NCBI GenBank assembly: GCA_023410975.1
Contig: JAEYPG010000456.1
Coordinates: 1 to 39,599, forward strand
Source of the DNA: Pseudomonadota bacterium
GTDB lineage: Bacteria; Pseudomonadota; Gammaproteobacteria; Burkholderiales; Burkholderiaceae_C
DNA: 39,599 bases
Reading direction: 5' to 3'
Numbering within the stretch: the first letter of the stretch is position 1; each line of letters begins with the position of its first letter. Below the pieces are notes generated by a model. That model saw nothing but the letters and a program-made list of their open reading frames with translations. It was not told where the DNA came from and ran no database searches. Of this stretch, positions 15,716 to 24,167 are shown one piece after another. The translations under genes were made by a program, and so were the position numbers.

Positions 15716-15720
15716 GCCGG

Positions 15721-16611
15721 TTGAACAACTCCGCCGTCATCGCCAATCGCGCGCGCCGTGCCACCGCTCGTCCCACGGCCTTGGGCTCGGGTGAAGCCGC
15801 GTCGCCGCAAGCGCCGCTGGTGCCGGCCGTTGCGCGGGCACTCACGCTGTTGGAGCGCATCGCGCAGTCGCGCACGCCATTGACGCTGGCGCGGCTGGCT
15901 GCGGAGCTGGGCTATCCCAAGAGCAGCGTGCATGGGTTGTGCAACACGCTGCTGAATTTCGGCTACCTGCGCCGTCAGCCCGACGGGGCCTTCCTCATCG
16001 GTGCGCGAGTGATGGGGCTGGCCGAGGCCTTCGTGGCCGGCACGCAGGTGACGGACGAGTTCAACGCGCTGTGGAAAGCCGCGGCCGGCGGCGCTCACGA
16101 CGAGACCATCATCCTCTCGGTGCTTGACGGCACCGAGGTGGTGTACGTGGCTGCGCGCCCCGGGCGGCGTCCGCTGGGGCTGGCCTTCAACGTGGGCATG
16201 AGGTTGCCGGCGCATCTTGCTGCCACGGGCAAGGCGATGCTGGCGCACCAGAGCCCGGAGCGGCTGGCGCAGCTCTTCAAGGCCGATCCGCTGCCGCGCA
16301 TGTCGGGCAAGGGACCGCTCACCCGTGCGGCGCTCAAGCGCGAGCTGCGTGTCACGCGCGAGCGCGGCTACAGCATCGACGACGAAGGCGTGCGCGAGGG
16401 CGTGTACTGCATGGGCGCGGCAGTGTTCGACGCCTCGGGCCAGGCCGTGGCCGGCGTGGGCGTGTGCATCAACAAAAGCATGCTCGGCACTGATGCCAGT
16501 GCACGGCACCTGGAAGTGGTGCTGGGCACGGCGCGCGAGCTCACGCAGCGGCTGGGCGGCACGGTGCCGCCGGCTCGCCCGGACATCGACAAGCAAGGAG
16601 TCGGCGCATGA
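15721..16611 (+). CDS. IclR-family regulator of the Liv-type transporter operon
   Basis: About 296 residues if the TTG at 15721 is used. After a basic, Ala-rich lead (1-33), residues about 34-95 form the winged helix-turn-helix (VPAVARALTLLERIAQ, LTLARLAAELGYPKSSVHGLCNTL). Residues about 110-285 form the effector domain (DETIILSVLDGTEVVYVAARPG, GMRLPAHLAATGKAMLA, RERGYSIDDEGVREGVYCMGAAVFD). It overlaps the first ABC ATPase gene by 4 bases (ATGA), so it is the first gene of the operon and presumably senses the transported compound. No ATG lies before the DNA-binding domain; TTG 15781 or GTG 15820 are alternative starts. It is not closely similar to the PobR-like regulator at 5149-5979. Confidence 0.85.
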   Translation: MNNSAVIANRARRATARPTALGSGEAASPQAPLVPAVARALTLLERIAQSRTPLTLARLAAELGYPKSSVHGLCNTLLNFGYLRRQPDGAFLIGARVMGLAEAFVAGTQVTDEFNALWKAAAGGAHDETIILSVLDGTEVVYVAARPGRRPLGLAFNVGMRLPAHLAATGKAMLAHQSPERLAQLFKADPLPRMSGKGPLTRAALKRELRVTRERGYSIDDEGVREGVYCMGAAVFDASGQAVAGVGVCINKSMLGTDASARHLEVVLGTARELTQRLGGTVPPARPDIDKQGVGA

Positions 16612-17384
16612 GCGGCGAATACATCCTGGAAACCCAGGATCTCACCCGTGAGTTCAAGGGTTTTGTCGCGGTCAACAAGGTCAACCTGCGTGTGCGCCGC
16701 GGCACGATCCACGCGCTGATCGGCCCCAACGGCGCAGGCAAGACCACCTGCTTCAACCTGCTTACCAAATTCCTGCAGCCCAGCTCGGGCCGCATCTTCT
16801 TCGAGGGCGAGGACATCACCCGCGAGGCGCCGGCGCAGGTGGCGCGCCGCGGCGTGATCCGCTCCTTCCAGATCTCGGCCGTGTTCCCTCACCTCACGGT
16901 GCTGGAGAACGTGCGCGTGGCGCTGCAGCGCAAGAAGCTGGGGCCCTCGTTTCAGTTCTGGCGTTCCGAGCGCTCGCTCAATGTGCTCAACGAGCGAGCG
17001 ATGGAGCTGCTGCACGCGGTGGACCTGCAGCGCTATGCCGAGCTGCCGGCGGTGGAGCTGAGCTACGGGCGCAAGCGCTCGCTGGAGATCGCCACCACGC
17101 TGGCCATGGAGCCGCGGCTGATGCTGCTGGACGAGCCCACGCAGGGCATGGGCATCGAGGACGTGGACCGCATCCGCCAGCTCATCAAGAAGGTGGCCGC
17201 AGACCGCACGGTGCTGATGGTGGAGCACAACATGAGCGTGGTCTCCAGCATCGCCGACACCATCACGGTGCTGCAGCGCGGTGCCGTGCTGGCCGAGGGC
17301 CCGTACGCGCAGGTATCGGCCAACCCGGCGGTGGTGGAGGCCTACATGGGCAGCGCCAACGTCGAACTGCAGGGAGCGCACTGA
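16608..17384 (+). CDS. Branched-chain-amino-acid-type ABC transporter ATP-binding protein (LivG-like)
   Basis: 258-residue cytoplasmic ATPase, one of two that drive the importer encoded here. It shows Walker A GPNGAGKTT (about residue 41), Q-loop region RSFQISAVFPHLTVLENV, a signature variant LSYGRKRSLEIA in place of LSGGQ, Walker B LMLLDEPTQGM and the H-loop MVEHNMSVV. The additional segment after the Q-loop and the terminal EAYMGSA are typical of LivG (HAAT family). All catalytic residues are present. Its ATG overlaps the IclR stop, and its own stop shares one base with the next ATG (TGATG), so translation of regulator and both ATPases is coupled. Confidence 0.93.
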   Translation: MSGEYILETQDLTREFKGFVAVNKVNLRVRRGTIHALIGPNGAGKTTCFNLLTKFLQPSSGRIFFEGEDITREAPAQVARRGVIRSFQISAVFPHLTVLENVRVALQRKKLGPSFQFWRSERSLNVLNERAMELLHAVDLQRYAELPAVELSYGRKRSLEIATTLAMEPRLMLLDEPTQGMGIEDVDRIRQLIKKVAADRTVLMVEHNMSVVSSIADTITVLQRGAVLAEGPYAQVSANPAVVEAYMGSANVELQGAH

Positions 17385-18178
17385 TGGAACGCACCGACGT
17401 GGTCACCCCGCTGCCGCCCGCGGGCATGCAGCCCGCCACCACGGCCCCCGCGGCTGCCACTGCGCCCGGCGGCACGCGCCGGCGCTTGCTGGAGGTGCGC
17501 AACCTGCATGCCTGGTACGGCGAGTCGCACGTGCTGCACGGCGTGGACTTCACGGTCGACGAGGGCGAAGTGGTGACGCTGCTGGGGCGCAACGGCGCCG
17601 GGCGCACGACCACGCTGCGCGCCATCATGGGCCTCACGGGCAGCCGCAAGGGCTCGATCAAGGTCCACGGCGCCGAGAGCATTTCCATGCCCACGCACCG
17701 TATCGCGCGGCTGGGCGTGGGCTACTGCCCCGAGGAGCGGGGCATCTTCTCCAGCCTTTCCACGCAGGAGAACCTGATGCTGCCGCCCGTGCTCACCAAG
17801 GGCGGCATGAGCGTGGAGCAGATCTACACCATGTTCCCCAACCTGCGCGAGCGCGCTTCGAGCCAGGGCACGCGGCTCTCGGGCGGCGAGCAGCAGATGC
17901 TGGCGGTGGCGCGCATCCTGCGCACCGGCGCACGGCTGCTGCTGCTCGACGAGATCTCGGAGGGCCTGGCCCCGGTGATCGTGCAGAAGCTGGCCGAGAT
18001 GGTGCTGGCGCTGCGCCGCCAGGGCTACACCATCGTGATGGTGGAGCAGAACTTCCGATTCGCCGCCCCGCTGGCGGACCGATTCCTCGTGATGGAGCAC
18101 GGCCGCGTGATCGAGGAGTTCACCCAGGCCCAGCTGCCGCAGCACAGCCAGAAGCTGCGGGAGTACCTGGGCGTTTGA
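17384..18178 (+). CDS. Branched-chain-amino-acid-type ABC transporter ATP-binding protein (LivF-like), Arg in Walker A
   Basis: 264-residue second ATPase of the importer. An unusual Pro/Ala/Thr-rich lead of about 35 residues precedes the domain (LEVRNLHAWYGESHVLHGV). The P-loop reads GRNGAGRTT, with codon CGC (Arg) where Lys normally contacts the nucleotide phosphates. The rest is standard: SSLSTQENL, signature LSGGEQQMLAVARIL, Walker B LLLLDEISEGLAP, and VMVEQNFRFA, where Gln in place of the H-loop His is usual for LivF. With LivG next door holding an intact Lys, ATP hydrolysis may be asymmetric. The last part of its operon context is the binding protein 33 bases downstream, which has its own strong ribosome site. 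Confidence 0.93.
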   Translation: MERTDVVTPLPPAGMQPATTAPAAATAPGGTRRRLLEVRNLHAWYGESHVLHGVDFTVDEGEVVTLLGRNGAGRTTTLRAIMGLTGSRKGSIKVHGAESISMPTHRIARLGVGYCPEERGIFSSLSTQENLMLPPVLTKGGMSVEQIYTMFPNLRERASSQGTRLSGGEQQMLAVARILRTGARLLLLDEISEGLAPVIVQKLAEMVLALRRQGYTIVMVEQNFRFAAPLADRFLVMEHGRVIEEFTQAQLPQHSQKLREYLGV

Positions 18179-18211
18179 CGACTTGAAGTACCAATCCCAA
18201 GGAGACCTGAA

Positions 18212-19417
18212 ATGAAACTCAAGACCCTCGCCGCCGGCTGTGCCGTTGCGCTTGCATCCATTGGTACGGCGCATGCTCAGTTCTCGGGTGACGTGATCCG
18301 CATCGGCTTCATCACCGACATGGGCGGGCTGTACTCCGACATCGACGGCCAGGCTGGTGCCGAGGCCATTCGCATGGCCATCACCGAGATGGGCGGCAAC
18401 GTCAACGGCAAGAAGATCGAGCTGCTCACCGCCGACCACCAGAACAAGGCCGACGTTGCCGCCGCCAAGGCGCGCGAGTGGTTCGACACGCAGGGCATGG
18501 ACATGCTCATCGGCGGCACCAACTCCGGCACCAGCCTGGCCATGGCCAAGGTGGCGGCCGAGAAGAAGAAGCCCTTCATCGCCGTGGGTGCGGGCACTTC
18601 GGCGCTGACCAACGAGCAGTGCTCGCCTTACACCATCCACTGGGCCTACGACACCGTGGCCCTGGCCAAGGGCACCGGCGGCGCGGTGGTGCGTGCCGGC
18701 GGCAAGAGCTGGTTCTTCCTCACCGCCGACTACGCTTTCGGCCAGTCGCTGCAGAACGACACCGCCAACGTCGTCAAGGCAGCCGGCGGCAGCGTGGCCG
18801 GCTCGGTCAAGCACCCGCTTTCGGCCAGCGACTTCTCCAGCTTCCTGCTGCAGGCGCAGTCGAGCAAGGCGCAGATCCTGGGCTTGGCCAATGCCGGCGG
18901 CGACACCATCAACGCCATCAAGGCGGCCAACGAATTCGGCGTTACCAAGTCGATGAAGCTCGCCGGGCTGCTGATGTTCATCAACGACGTGCACTCGCTG
19001 GGTCTGAAGAACACGCAGGGCATGTACCTCACCGACAGCTGGTACTGGAACCGCGACGCCGAAAGCCGCGCCTGGGGCCGCAAGTTCTTCGACAAGGTCA
19101 AGCGCATGCCCTCGTCGCTGCAGGCAGCCGACTACTCGGTGGCGCTGAACTACCTGCAGGCGGTCAAGGCCATCGGCACCGACGACGGCGACAAGGTGAT
19201 GGCCCAGCTCAAGAAGACCAAGGTCAACGACGTCTTTGCCAAGAACGGCTACGTGCGCGATGACGGTCGCATGGTGCACGACATGTACCTCATGCAGGTC
19301 AAGACGCCGGCGCAGTCCACCGAGCCCTGGGACTACTACAACGTCGTGGAGACCATCAAGGGCGACGCGGCCTTCACGACCAAGGCCGAGAGCAAGTGCG
19401 CGCTGTGGAAGCAGTGA
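18212..19417 (+). CDS. Liv-type ABC transporter periplasmic substrate-binding protein
   Basis: 401-residue type I periplasmic binding protein. A Sec signal peptide is clear: MKLKTLAAGCAVALASIGTA followed by HAQ, with cleavage around 23. The mature part has the bilobed Leu/Ile/Val-binding-protein pattern: VIRIGFITDMGGLYSDIDGQAG, MLIGGTNSGTSLAMAKVAAE, SWFFLTADYAFGQSLQNDT and LGLANAGGDTINAIKAANEFGV. A C-terminal Cys (SKCALWK) pairs plausibly with Cys in NEQCSPYT. Such proteins bind amino acids, amides or aromatic acids; the ligand cannot be told from reading. AAGGAG lies 8 bases before the ATG, the strongest ribosome site in the operon, as expected for the most abundant component. Confidence 0.93.
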   Translation: MKLKTLAAGCAVALASIGTAHAQFSGDVIRIGFITDMGGLYSDIDGQAGAEAIRMAITEMGGNVNGKKIELLTADHQNKADVAAAKAREWFDTQGMDMLIGGTNSGTSLAMAKVAAEKKKPFIAVGAGTSALTNEQCSPYTIHWAYDTVALAKGTGGAVVRAGGKSWFFLTADYAFGQSLQNDTANVVKAAGGSVAGSVKHPLSASDFSSFLLQAQSSKAQILGLANAGGDTINAIKAANEFGVTKSMKLAGLLMFINDVHSLGLKNTQGMYLTDSWYWNRDAESRAWGRKFFDKVKRMPSSLQAADYSVALNYLQAVKAIGTDDGDKVMAQLKKTKVNDVFAKNGYVRDDGRMVHDMYLMQVKTPAQSTEPWDYYNVVETIKGDAAFTTKAESKCALWKQ

Positions 19418-19433
19418 CGCCCTGAGCTCCAGC

Positions 19434-19477
19434 GCGACGCGCGCCGTTCGCAGCGAGGGCTGGGAACGGCGCGTCGC
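19434..19477 (+). promoter_or_regulatory. Long hairpin between binding-protein and permease genes
   Basis: GCGACGCGCGCCGTTC (19434-19449) pairs with GAACGGCGCGTCGC (19464-19477), with a 2-nt bulge and a 14-nt loop. No T tract follows. Hairpins at this place in ABC operons commonly protect the binding-protein mRNA and reduce permease expression; that role is inferred here. Confidence 0.6.
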
Positions 19478-19506
19478 AACCGCATTCCACATCGGGACTG
19501 GACCAC

Positions 19507-20391
19507 GTGGACATCTTTGGCATACCGCACCAGGCCTTCCTGGGCCAGCTCATGCTGGGCCTGGTCAACGGCTCCTTCTACGCCATGCTCAGCCTCGGGC
19601 TGGCCGTGATATTCGGCCTGCTGGGCATCGTGAACTTCGCGCACGGCGCGCTGTACATGATCGGCGCCTACGTGGCTTGGCTGGGGCTGGAATACCTGGG
19701 CATCAACTACTGGGTCGCGCTGCTGCTGGCGCCGCTGGTGGTGGGCGCGCTGGGTGTGGTGATCGAGCGCACGCTGCTCAAGCAGCTCTACAAGCTCGAT
19801 CCGCTCTACGGGCTGCTGCTGACCTTCGGGCTGGCGCTCATTGCCGAAGGGGTGTTCCGCGAGCAGTTCGGCGTCTCGGGCCAGCAATACCCAGTGCCGG
19901 AGCTGCTGCAGGGCGCCACCAACCTGGGCTTCATGGTGCTGCCCAATTACCGCGCCTGGGTCATCGGGGCCTCGCTGGTGGTGTGCCTGGGCACTTGGTT
20001 CCTGATCGAGAAGACGCCGCTCGGGGCGACGCTGCGCGCAGGTACCGAGAACCCGGCGCTGGTGCAGGCCTTCGGCATCAACGTGCCGGTGATGGTGATG
20101 CTCACCTACGCCGCCGGCGCCGGGCTGGCAGCCTTGGCAGGCGTGCTGGCCGCGCCGGTGATCCAGGTCACGCCGCTGATGGGCAGCAACCTCATCATCG
20201 TCGTGTTCGCGGTGGTGGTCATCGGCGGCATGGGCTCGATCCTGGGCTCGATCCTCACCGGGCTGATGCTGGGGCTGGTGGAGGGCCTGACCAAGGTCTT
20301 CTATCCCGAGGCTTCCAGCATCGTGGTGTTCGTGATCATGGCCATCGTGCTGGTGCTGCGGCCCGCCGGGCTGTTCGGCAAGGAGAAATGA
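19507..20391 (+). CDS. Liv-type ABC transporter permease (LivH-like)
   Basis: 294-residue inner-membrane permease with about eight hydrophobic helices. Family marks are GLVNGSFYAMLSLGLAVIFGLLGIVNFAHGALYMIGAY at the N-terminus, GATLRAGTENPALVQAFGINV (the ATPase-contact loop), and VIGGMGSILGSILTGLMLGLVEG towards the C-terminus. It forms the translocation channel with the LivM-like partner. The start is GTG at 19507, 15 bases after a GGGA-like site; no ATG fits the family N-terminus. Its stop overlaps the next gene (ATGATG), giving tight coupling. Confidence 0.94.
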   Translation: MDIFGIPHQAFLGQLMLGLVNGSFYAMLSLGLAVIFGLLGIVNFAHGALYMIGAYVAWLGLEYLGINYWVALLLAPLVVGALGVVIERTLLKQLYKLDPLYGLLLTFGLALIAEGVFREQFGVSGQQYPVPELLQGATNLGFMVLPNYRAWVIGASLVVCLGTWFLIEKTPLGATLRAGTENPALVQAFGINVPVMVMLTYAAGAGLAALAGVLAAPVIQVTPLMGSNLIIVVFAVVVIGGMGSILGSILTGLMLGLVEGLTKVFYPEASSIVVFVIMAIVLVLRPAGLFGKEK

Positions 20392-21356
20392 TGAGCACCA
20401 CCCCTTCTGCTGTGACCCTGGAGCGGCGTTCCCGGCTGCTGTGGCTGGTCGTGCTGGCGGTGCTGGTGGCCGCGCCGTTCATCGGGCTGTACCCGGTATT
20501 CATGATGAAGGCGCTGTGCTTTGCCATCTTCGCCTGCGCCTTCAACCTGCTGCTGGGCTTCACGGGGCTGCTGTCCTTCGGGCACGCGGCCTTCATGGGA
20601 TCGGCCGCCTACGCCACGGGCTGGCTGGTGCGCAGCGCGGGCTGGTCGCCGGAGCTGGGAGTGGTGGCGGGCACCGTCATCGCCGCGCTCATCGGGCTGC
20701 TGGTCGGGCTTATTGCCATTCGGCGCCAGGGCATCTACTTCGCCATGATCACGCTGGCCATGGCGCAGATGGTGTACTTCGTGTGCCTGCAGGCGCCGTT
20801 CACCGGCGGCGAGGACGGGCTGCAGGGCGTGCCGCGCGGTCACCTGCTGGGCTTCATTCCTTTGGCCAACGACGTGGCGATGTACTTCGTGGTGCTGGCC
20901 GTTTTTGTGGCCGTGTACCTGGGCGTGATCCGCATCGTGCACTCGCCCTATGGACAGGTGCTCAAGGCCATCCGGGAGAACGAGCCGCGTGCCGTCTCGC
21001 TGGGCTACGACGTGGACAAGTACAAGCTGTTGGCCTTCGTGCTCTCCACCGCCATCGCCGGCCTGGCCGGCGCGCTCAAGACGCTGGTGCTGGGCTTTGC
21101 CACCCTGTCGGACGTGCACTGGTCGCTCTCGGGCGAGGTGGTGCTGATGACGCTGCTGGGGGGCATGGGCACCTTTGCCGGTCCGGTGCTGGGCTCCTTC
21201 ACCATCATCGGGCTGCAGAACTTCCTCGCCGACCGCGTGGGCTCGTGGGTGACGGTGATCATCGGCATCATCTTCGTGGTGTGCGTGGTGGCCTTCCGCC
21301 GCGGCTTCGTGGGCGAGCTGCTGGCCTGGCAGCAGCGCCGGCGCAAGGAAGCCTGA
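20391..21356 (+). CDS. Liv-type ABC transporter permease (LivM-like)
   Basis: 321-residue inner-membrane permease, partner of the LivH-like protein. Hydrophobic helices span most of the length. LivM marks are FNLLLGFTGLLSFGHAAFMGSAAY, RRQGIYFAMITLAMAQM, GQVLKAIRENEPRAVSLGYDVDKYKLLAFVLS (ATPase-contact loop) and LLGGMGTFAGPVLGSF. Two adjacent ATGs (20388 and 20391) are possible; AGGAG at 20381-20385 gives 5-base spacing to 20391, which is preferred. It is the last gene of the importer operon, followed by a good terminator. Confidence 0.94.
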   Translation: MSTTPSAVTLERRSRLLWLVVLAVLVAAPFIGLYPVFMMKALCFAIFACAFNLLLGFTGLLSFGHAAFMGSAAYATGWLVRSAGWSPELGVVAGTVIAALIGLLVGLIAIRRQGIYFAMITLAMAQMVYFVCLQAPFTGGEDGLQGVPRGHLLGFIPLANDVAMYFVVLAVFVAVYLGVIRIVHSPYGQVLKAIRENEPRAVSLGYDVDKYKLLAFVLSTAIAGLAGALKTLVLGFATLSDVHWSLSGEVVLMTLLGGMGTFAGPVLGSFTIIGLQNFLADRVGSWVTVIIGIIFVVCVVAFRRGFVGELLAWQQRRRKEA

Positions 21357-21413
21357 GGAACACCTCGTTCGGTCCTGGACCCTTGCGGCCTGCTCGCTCC
21401 CCAGGCCGCTGTC

Positions 21414-21445
21414 ATGCCCGCCGTTCTGGCGGGCATTTGTTTTGC
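21414..21445 (+). terminator. Rho-independent terminator of the IclR-liv operon
   Basis: ATGCCCGCC (21414-21422) pairs perfectly with GGCGGGCAT (21428-21436), followed by TTGTTTTG. It lies 57 bases after the LivM-like stop codon. Confidence 0.8.
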
Positions 21446-21531
21446 CCTTGCTTCCGGATGCGGCCGCGACGCTGCAAGCCACCGGCCGCGGTGGCTGCCC
21501 GCGGTCGCCTTCCACAGAGCGGAGGTCGGCC

Positions 21532-21936
21532 ATGGCGGTGAAGCGGATGACCAAGACCCAGGTGCCCGTGTCCTTCGGTGCCTTCAAGCCCGTGGGGCAT
21601 GTGGTGATCGCCTTTCCCGACGACGCAGCGGCGCAGCAGGCTGCACGCGATCTGCGCAAGCTGGGCTTCGGGCCCGAGGACATCCTGTTCTACACCGGTG
21701 AAGAGGAGGGCCGCGAGATGCGTGAGCTCCTCGAAGGCATCTCCGGCACGGCCGAGTTCGGCCACGAGGTCGTGCTCATGCGCCGCTACTGCGAGCTGGC
21801 GCGCGAGGGGTGCGGCTGGCTGATCGTGTTCGCGCCCGAGGACGAACAGGCACTGCGGGTGGGCGAGGTAGTGCGCCGTCACGGGGCGCGCCTGGCCGAG
21901 CGCTACCACCGCCTGGTGGTGGAGGACATGCTGTAG
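21532..21936 (+). CDS. Uncharacterised 134-residue protein
   Basis: I do not recognise a named family. The protein is soluble, acidic in the middle and without signal peptide or membrane helix. Residues about 14-50 (FGAFKPVGHVVIAFPDDAAAQQAARDLRKLGFGPEDILFY) look like a beta-alpha-beta unit as in ferredoxin-like or general-stress-protein folds. Residues about 55-80 are a charged helix with a GISG turn. Residues about 85-130 (YCELAREGCGWLIVFAPEDEQALRVGEVVRRHGARLAERY) look like a second beta-alpha unit, so it may be a tandem of two related halves. The ATG at 21532 has GGAGG 6 bases upstream, supporting real translation. It stands alone between the liv terminator and the convergent ruvB. Confidence 0.8.
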   Translation: MAVKRMTKTQVPVSFGAFKPVGHVVIAFPDDAAAQQAARDLRKLGFGPEDILFYTGEEEGREMRELLEGISGTAEFGHEVVLMRRYCELAREGCGWLIVFAPEDEQALRVGEVVRRHGARLAERYHRLVVEDML

Positions 21937-21962
21937 CCGAGCCGGGTCCACGAGCCCGCAGC

Positions 21963-23021
<1,059 letters not shown>

Positions 23022-23027
23022 ACAGCC

Positions 23028-23033
23028 ATTATC
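23028..23033 (-). promoter_or_regulatory. -10-like box directly upstream of ruvB
   Basis: On the minus strand GATAAT ends exactly 6 bases before the ruvB ATG and no ribosome site is present. A start of transcription at about the ATG would give a leaderless mRNA. No good -35 is seen at 17 bases. Confidence 0.4.
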
Positions 23034-23057
23034 GGCCGCCCTCCAGGGCTGGCTAAG

Positions 23058-23651
23058 ATGCCGCCGCCCAAGTCCCGCGCTCCTGCCGGGGCGGCTGCTT
23101 CCCAGGTCCGGACTGTCCAATGCCCCGTTTTTCCTTCCCTGCTCGTCCCGGCGGCTGCGGCGCTGCTGGCCGCGGTGCCGGCATCGGCCCATGTCACCGT
23201 GGAGCCGCCCGCGGCTGCCGGCGGCGCGACGCTGACGCTGCGCGTGGACCATGGCTGCGAAGGCAGCGCCACCACGCGGCTGCGCGTGCGCCTGCCCGAG
23301 GCGCTGCATGGCGCGCGACCTCTGGTCAAGCCCGGCTGGAGCCTGACGGCGCCACGCATGGCGCTGGCACAGCCTTATCTGCGCCACGGCCGCCAAGTCA
23401 CCGAGGAAGTGCGCGAGATCACCTGGGAAGGCGGCAGCGTGCCCGATGCCTTTGCCGACGAGTTCGCCTTCGTCGCGACGCTGCCCGAGCAGCCCCAACG
23501 CCTGGCGCTGCAGGTGGTGCAGGAATGCGAGCGCGGCCGCATCGAGTGGTTCCAGGCGCCGTCCACGGACCCGGCCACCGCGCGCCCGGAGCATCCCGCC
23601 GTGATGCTGGAGGTGCTGCCTGTAGTGGCCGGCGGCCACGATCACCATTGA
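23058..23651 (+). CDS. YcnI/DUF1775-family copper-associated exported protein
   Basis: 197-residue exported protein of the YcnI (DUF1775) family, which is linked to copper handling. The mature N-terminus after ...VPASA is HVTVEPPAAAGGATLTLRVDHGCEGSATTRLRVRLPE; the leading His of AHVTVEP is the conserved copper ligand in this family, and GCEGS-TT is a family mark. Further conserved parts are VKPGWSLT and ITWEGGSVPDAFADEFAF. The C-terminus ends GGHDHH, a possible metal tail. The signal peptide is unusually long at the front if ATG 23058 starts it. An out-of-frame ATG at 23120 would give a short, more typical signal peptide, so the N-terminus is uncertain. PCu(A)C follows 14 bases later, suggesting an operon. 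Confidence 0.85.
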   Translation: MPPPKSRAPAGAAASQVRTVQCPVFPSLLVPAAAALLAAVPASAHVTVEPPAAAGGATLTLRVDHGCEGSATTRLRVRLPEALHGARPLVKPGWSLTAPRMALAQPYLRHGRQVTEEVREITWEGGSVPDAFADEFAFVATLPEQPQRLALQVVQECERGRIEWFQAPSTDPATARPEHPAVMLEVLPVVAGGHDHH

Positions 23652-23665
23652 AACGAGACCTCGCC

Positions 23666-24154
23666 ATGAAGCTCCCGACCCTGCGCCAAGGCCTGCTGGC
23701 TGCTGCGCTGCTGCTGAATTCCACCGCCTGGGCCCAGCCGGGCACCGTCCAGGCCCGAGACGCCTGGGCTCGGCCCACCGTGGCCGGCCAACCCGTAGGC
23801 GGCGCCTACCTGCAATTGCAGAACACGGGTGGTGCGGCCGACCGGCTGCTGGGTGCCAGCACGTCCGCGGCCGAGCGGGTGGAACTGCACAGCATGCAGA
23901 TGTCCGGTGACGTGATGCGCATGCGCCAGGTGGACGCCATCGAGCTGCCCGCGGGCGCCACGGTGGATCTGGCGCCCGGCGGACTGCACCTCATGCTCAT
24001 GGGCCTGAAGGCACCGCTGCGCACGGGCGAGCGGGTGCCGCTGGTGCTGCGCTTCGAGAAATCCGGCGAGGTGAAGACCGAACTGGTGGTGGGCAACCGC
24101 GGCACGGGTGCCGCGGCGTCAATGCCCGCGCACGGGCACGATCACAAGCATTGA
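23666..24154 (+). CDS. PCu(A)C-family periplasmic copper chaperone
   Basis: 162-residue exported copper(I) chaperone of the PCu(A)C (DUF461) family; relatives deliver copper to cytochrome c oxidase. A signal peptide is clear (MKLPTLRQGLLAAALLLNSTAWAQ). Metal ligands of the H(M)x10Mx21HxM type are visible: VELHSMQMSGDVMRMRQV and, about 21 residues later, GLHLMLMGL. The conserved DAWARPTVAGQPVGGAYLQL opens the mature part. The C-terminus HGHDHKH adds a His-rich tail like that of the preceding DUF1775 protein. It forms a two-gene plus-strand unit with that gene, ending 13 bases before the convergent ruvA stop, and has no oxidase or SCO gene nearby. Confidence 0.93.
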   Translation: MKLPTLRQGLLAAALLLNSTAWAQPGTVQARDAWARPTVAGQPVGGAYLQLQNTGGAADRLLGASTSAAERVELHSMQMSGDVMRMRQVDAIELPAGATVDLAPGGLHLMLMGLKAPLRTGERVPLVLRFEKSGEVKTELVVGNRGTGAAASMPAHGHDHKH

Positions 24155-24167
24155 GTCCCGCCGCGCT

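Larger units (their letters stand above)
15421..15720. other. 300-bp intergenic region between prepilin and IclR genes
   Basis: No convincing gene is seen in these 300 bases. The stretch contains the perfect hairpin at 15501-15539 and a small inverted repeat at 15703-15715 just before the IclR start. Base composition is clearly less GC-rich than in the flanking genes, consistent with a true regulatory spacer. Short open frames here lack a ribosome site. Confidence 0.6.
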
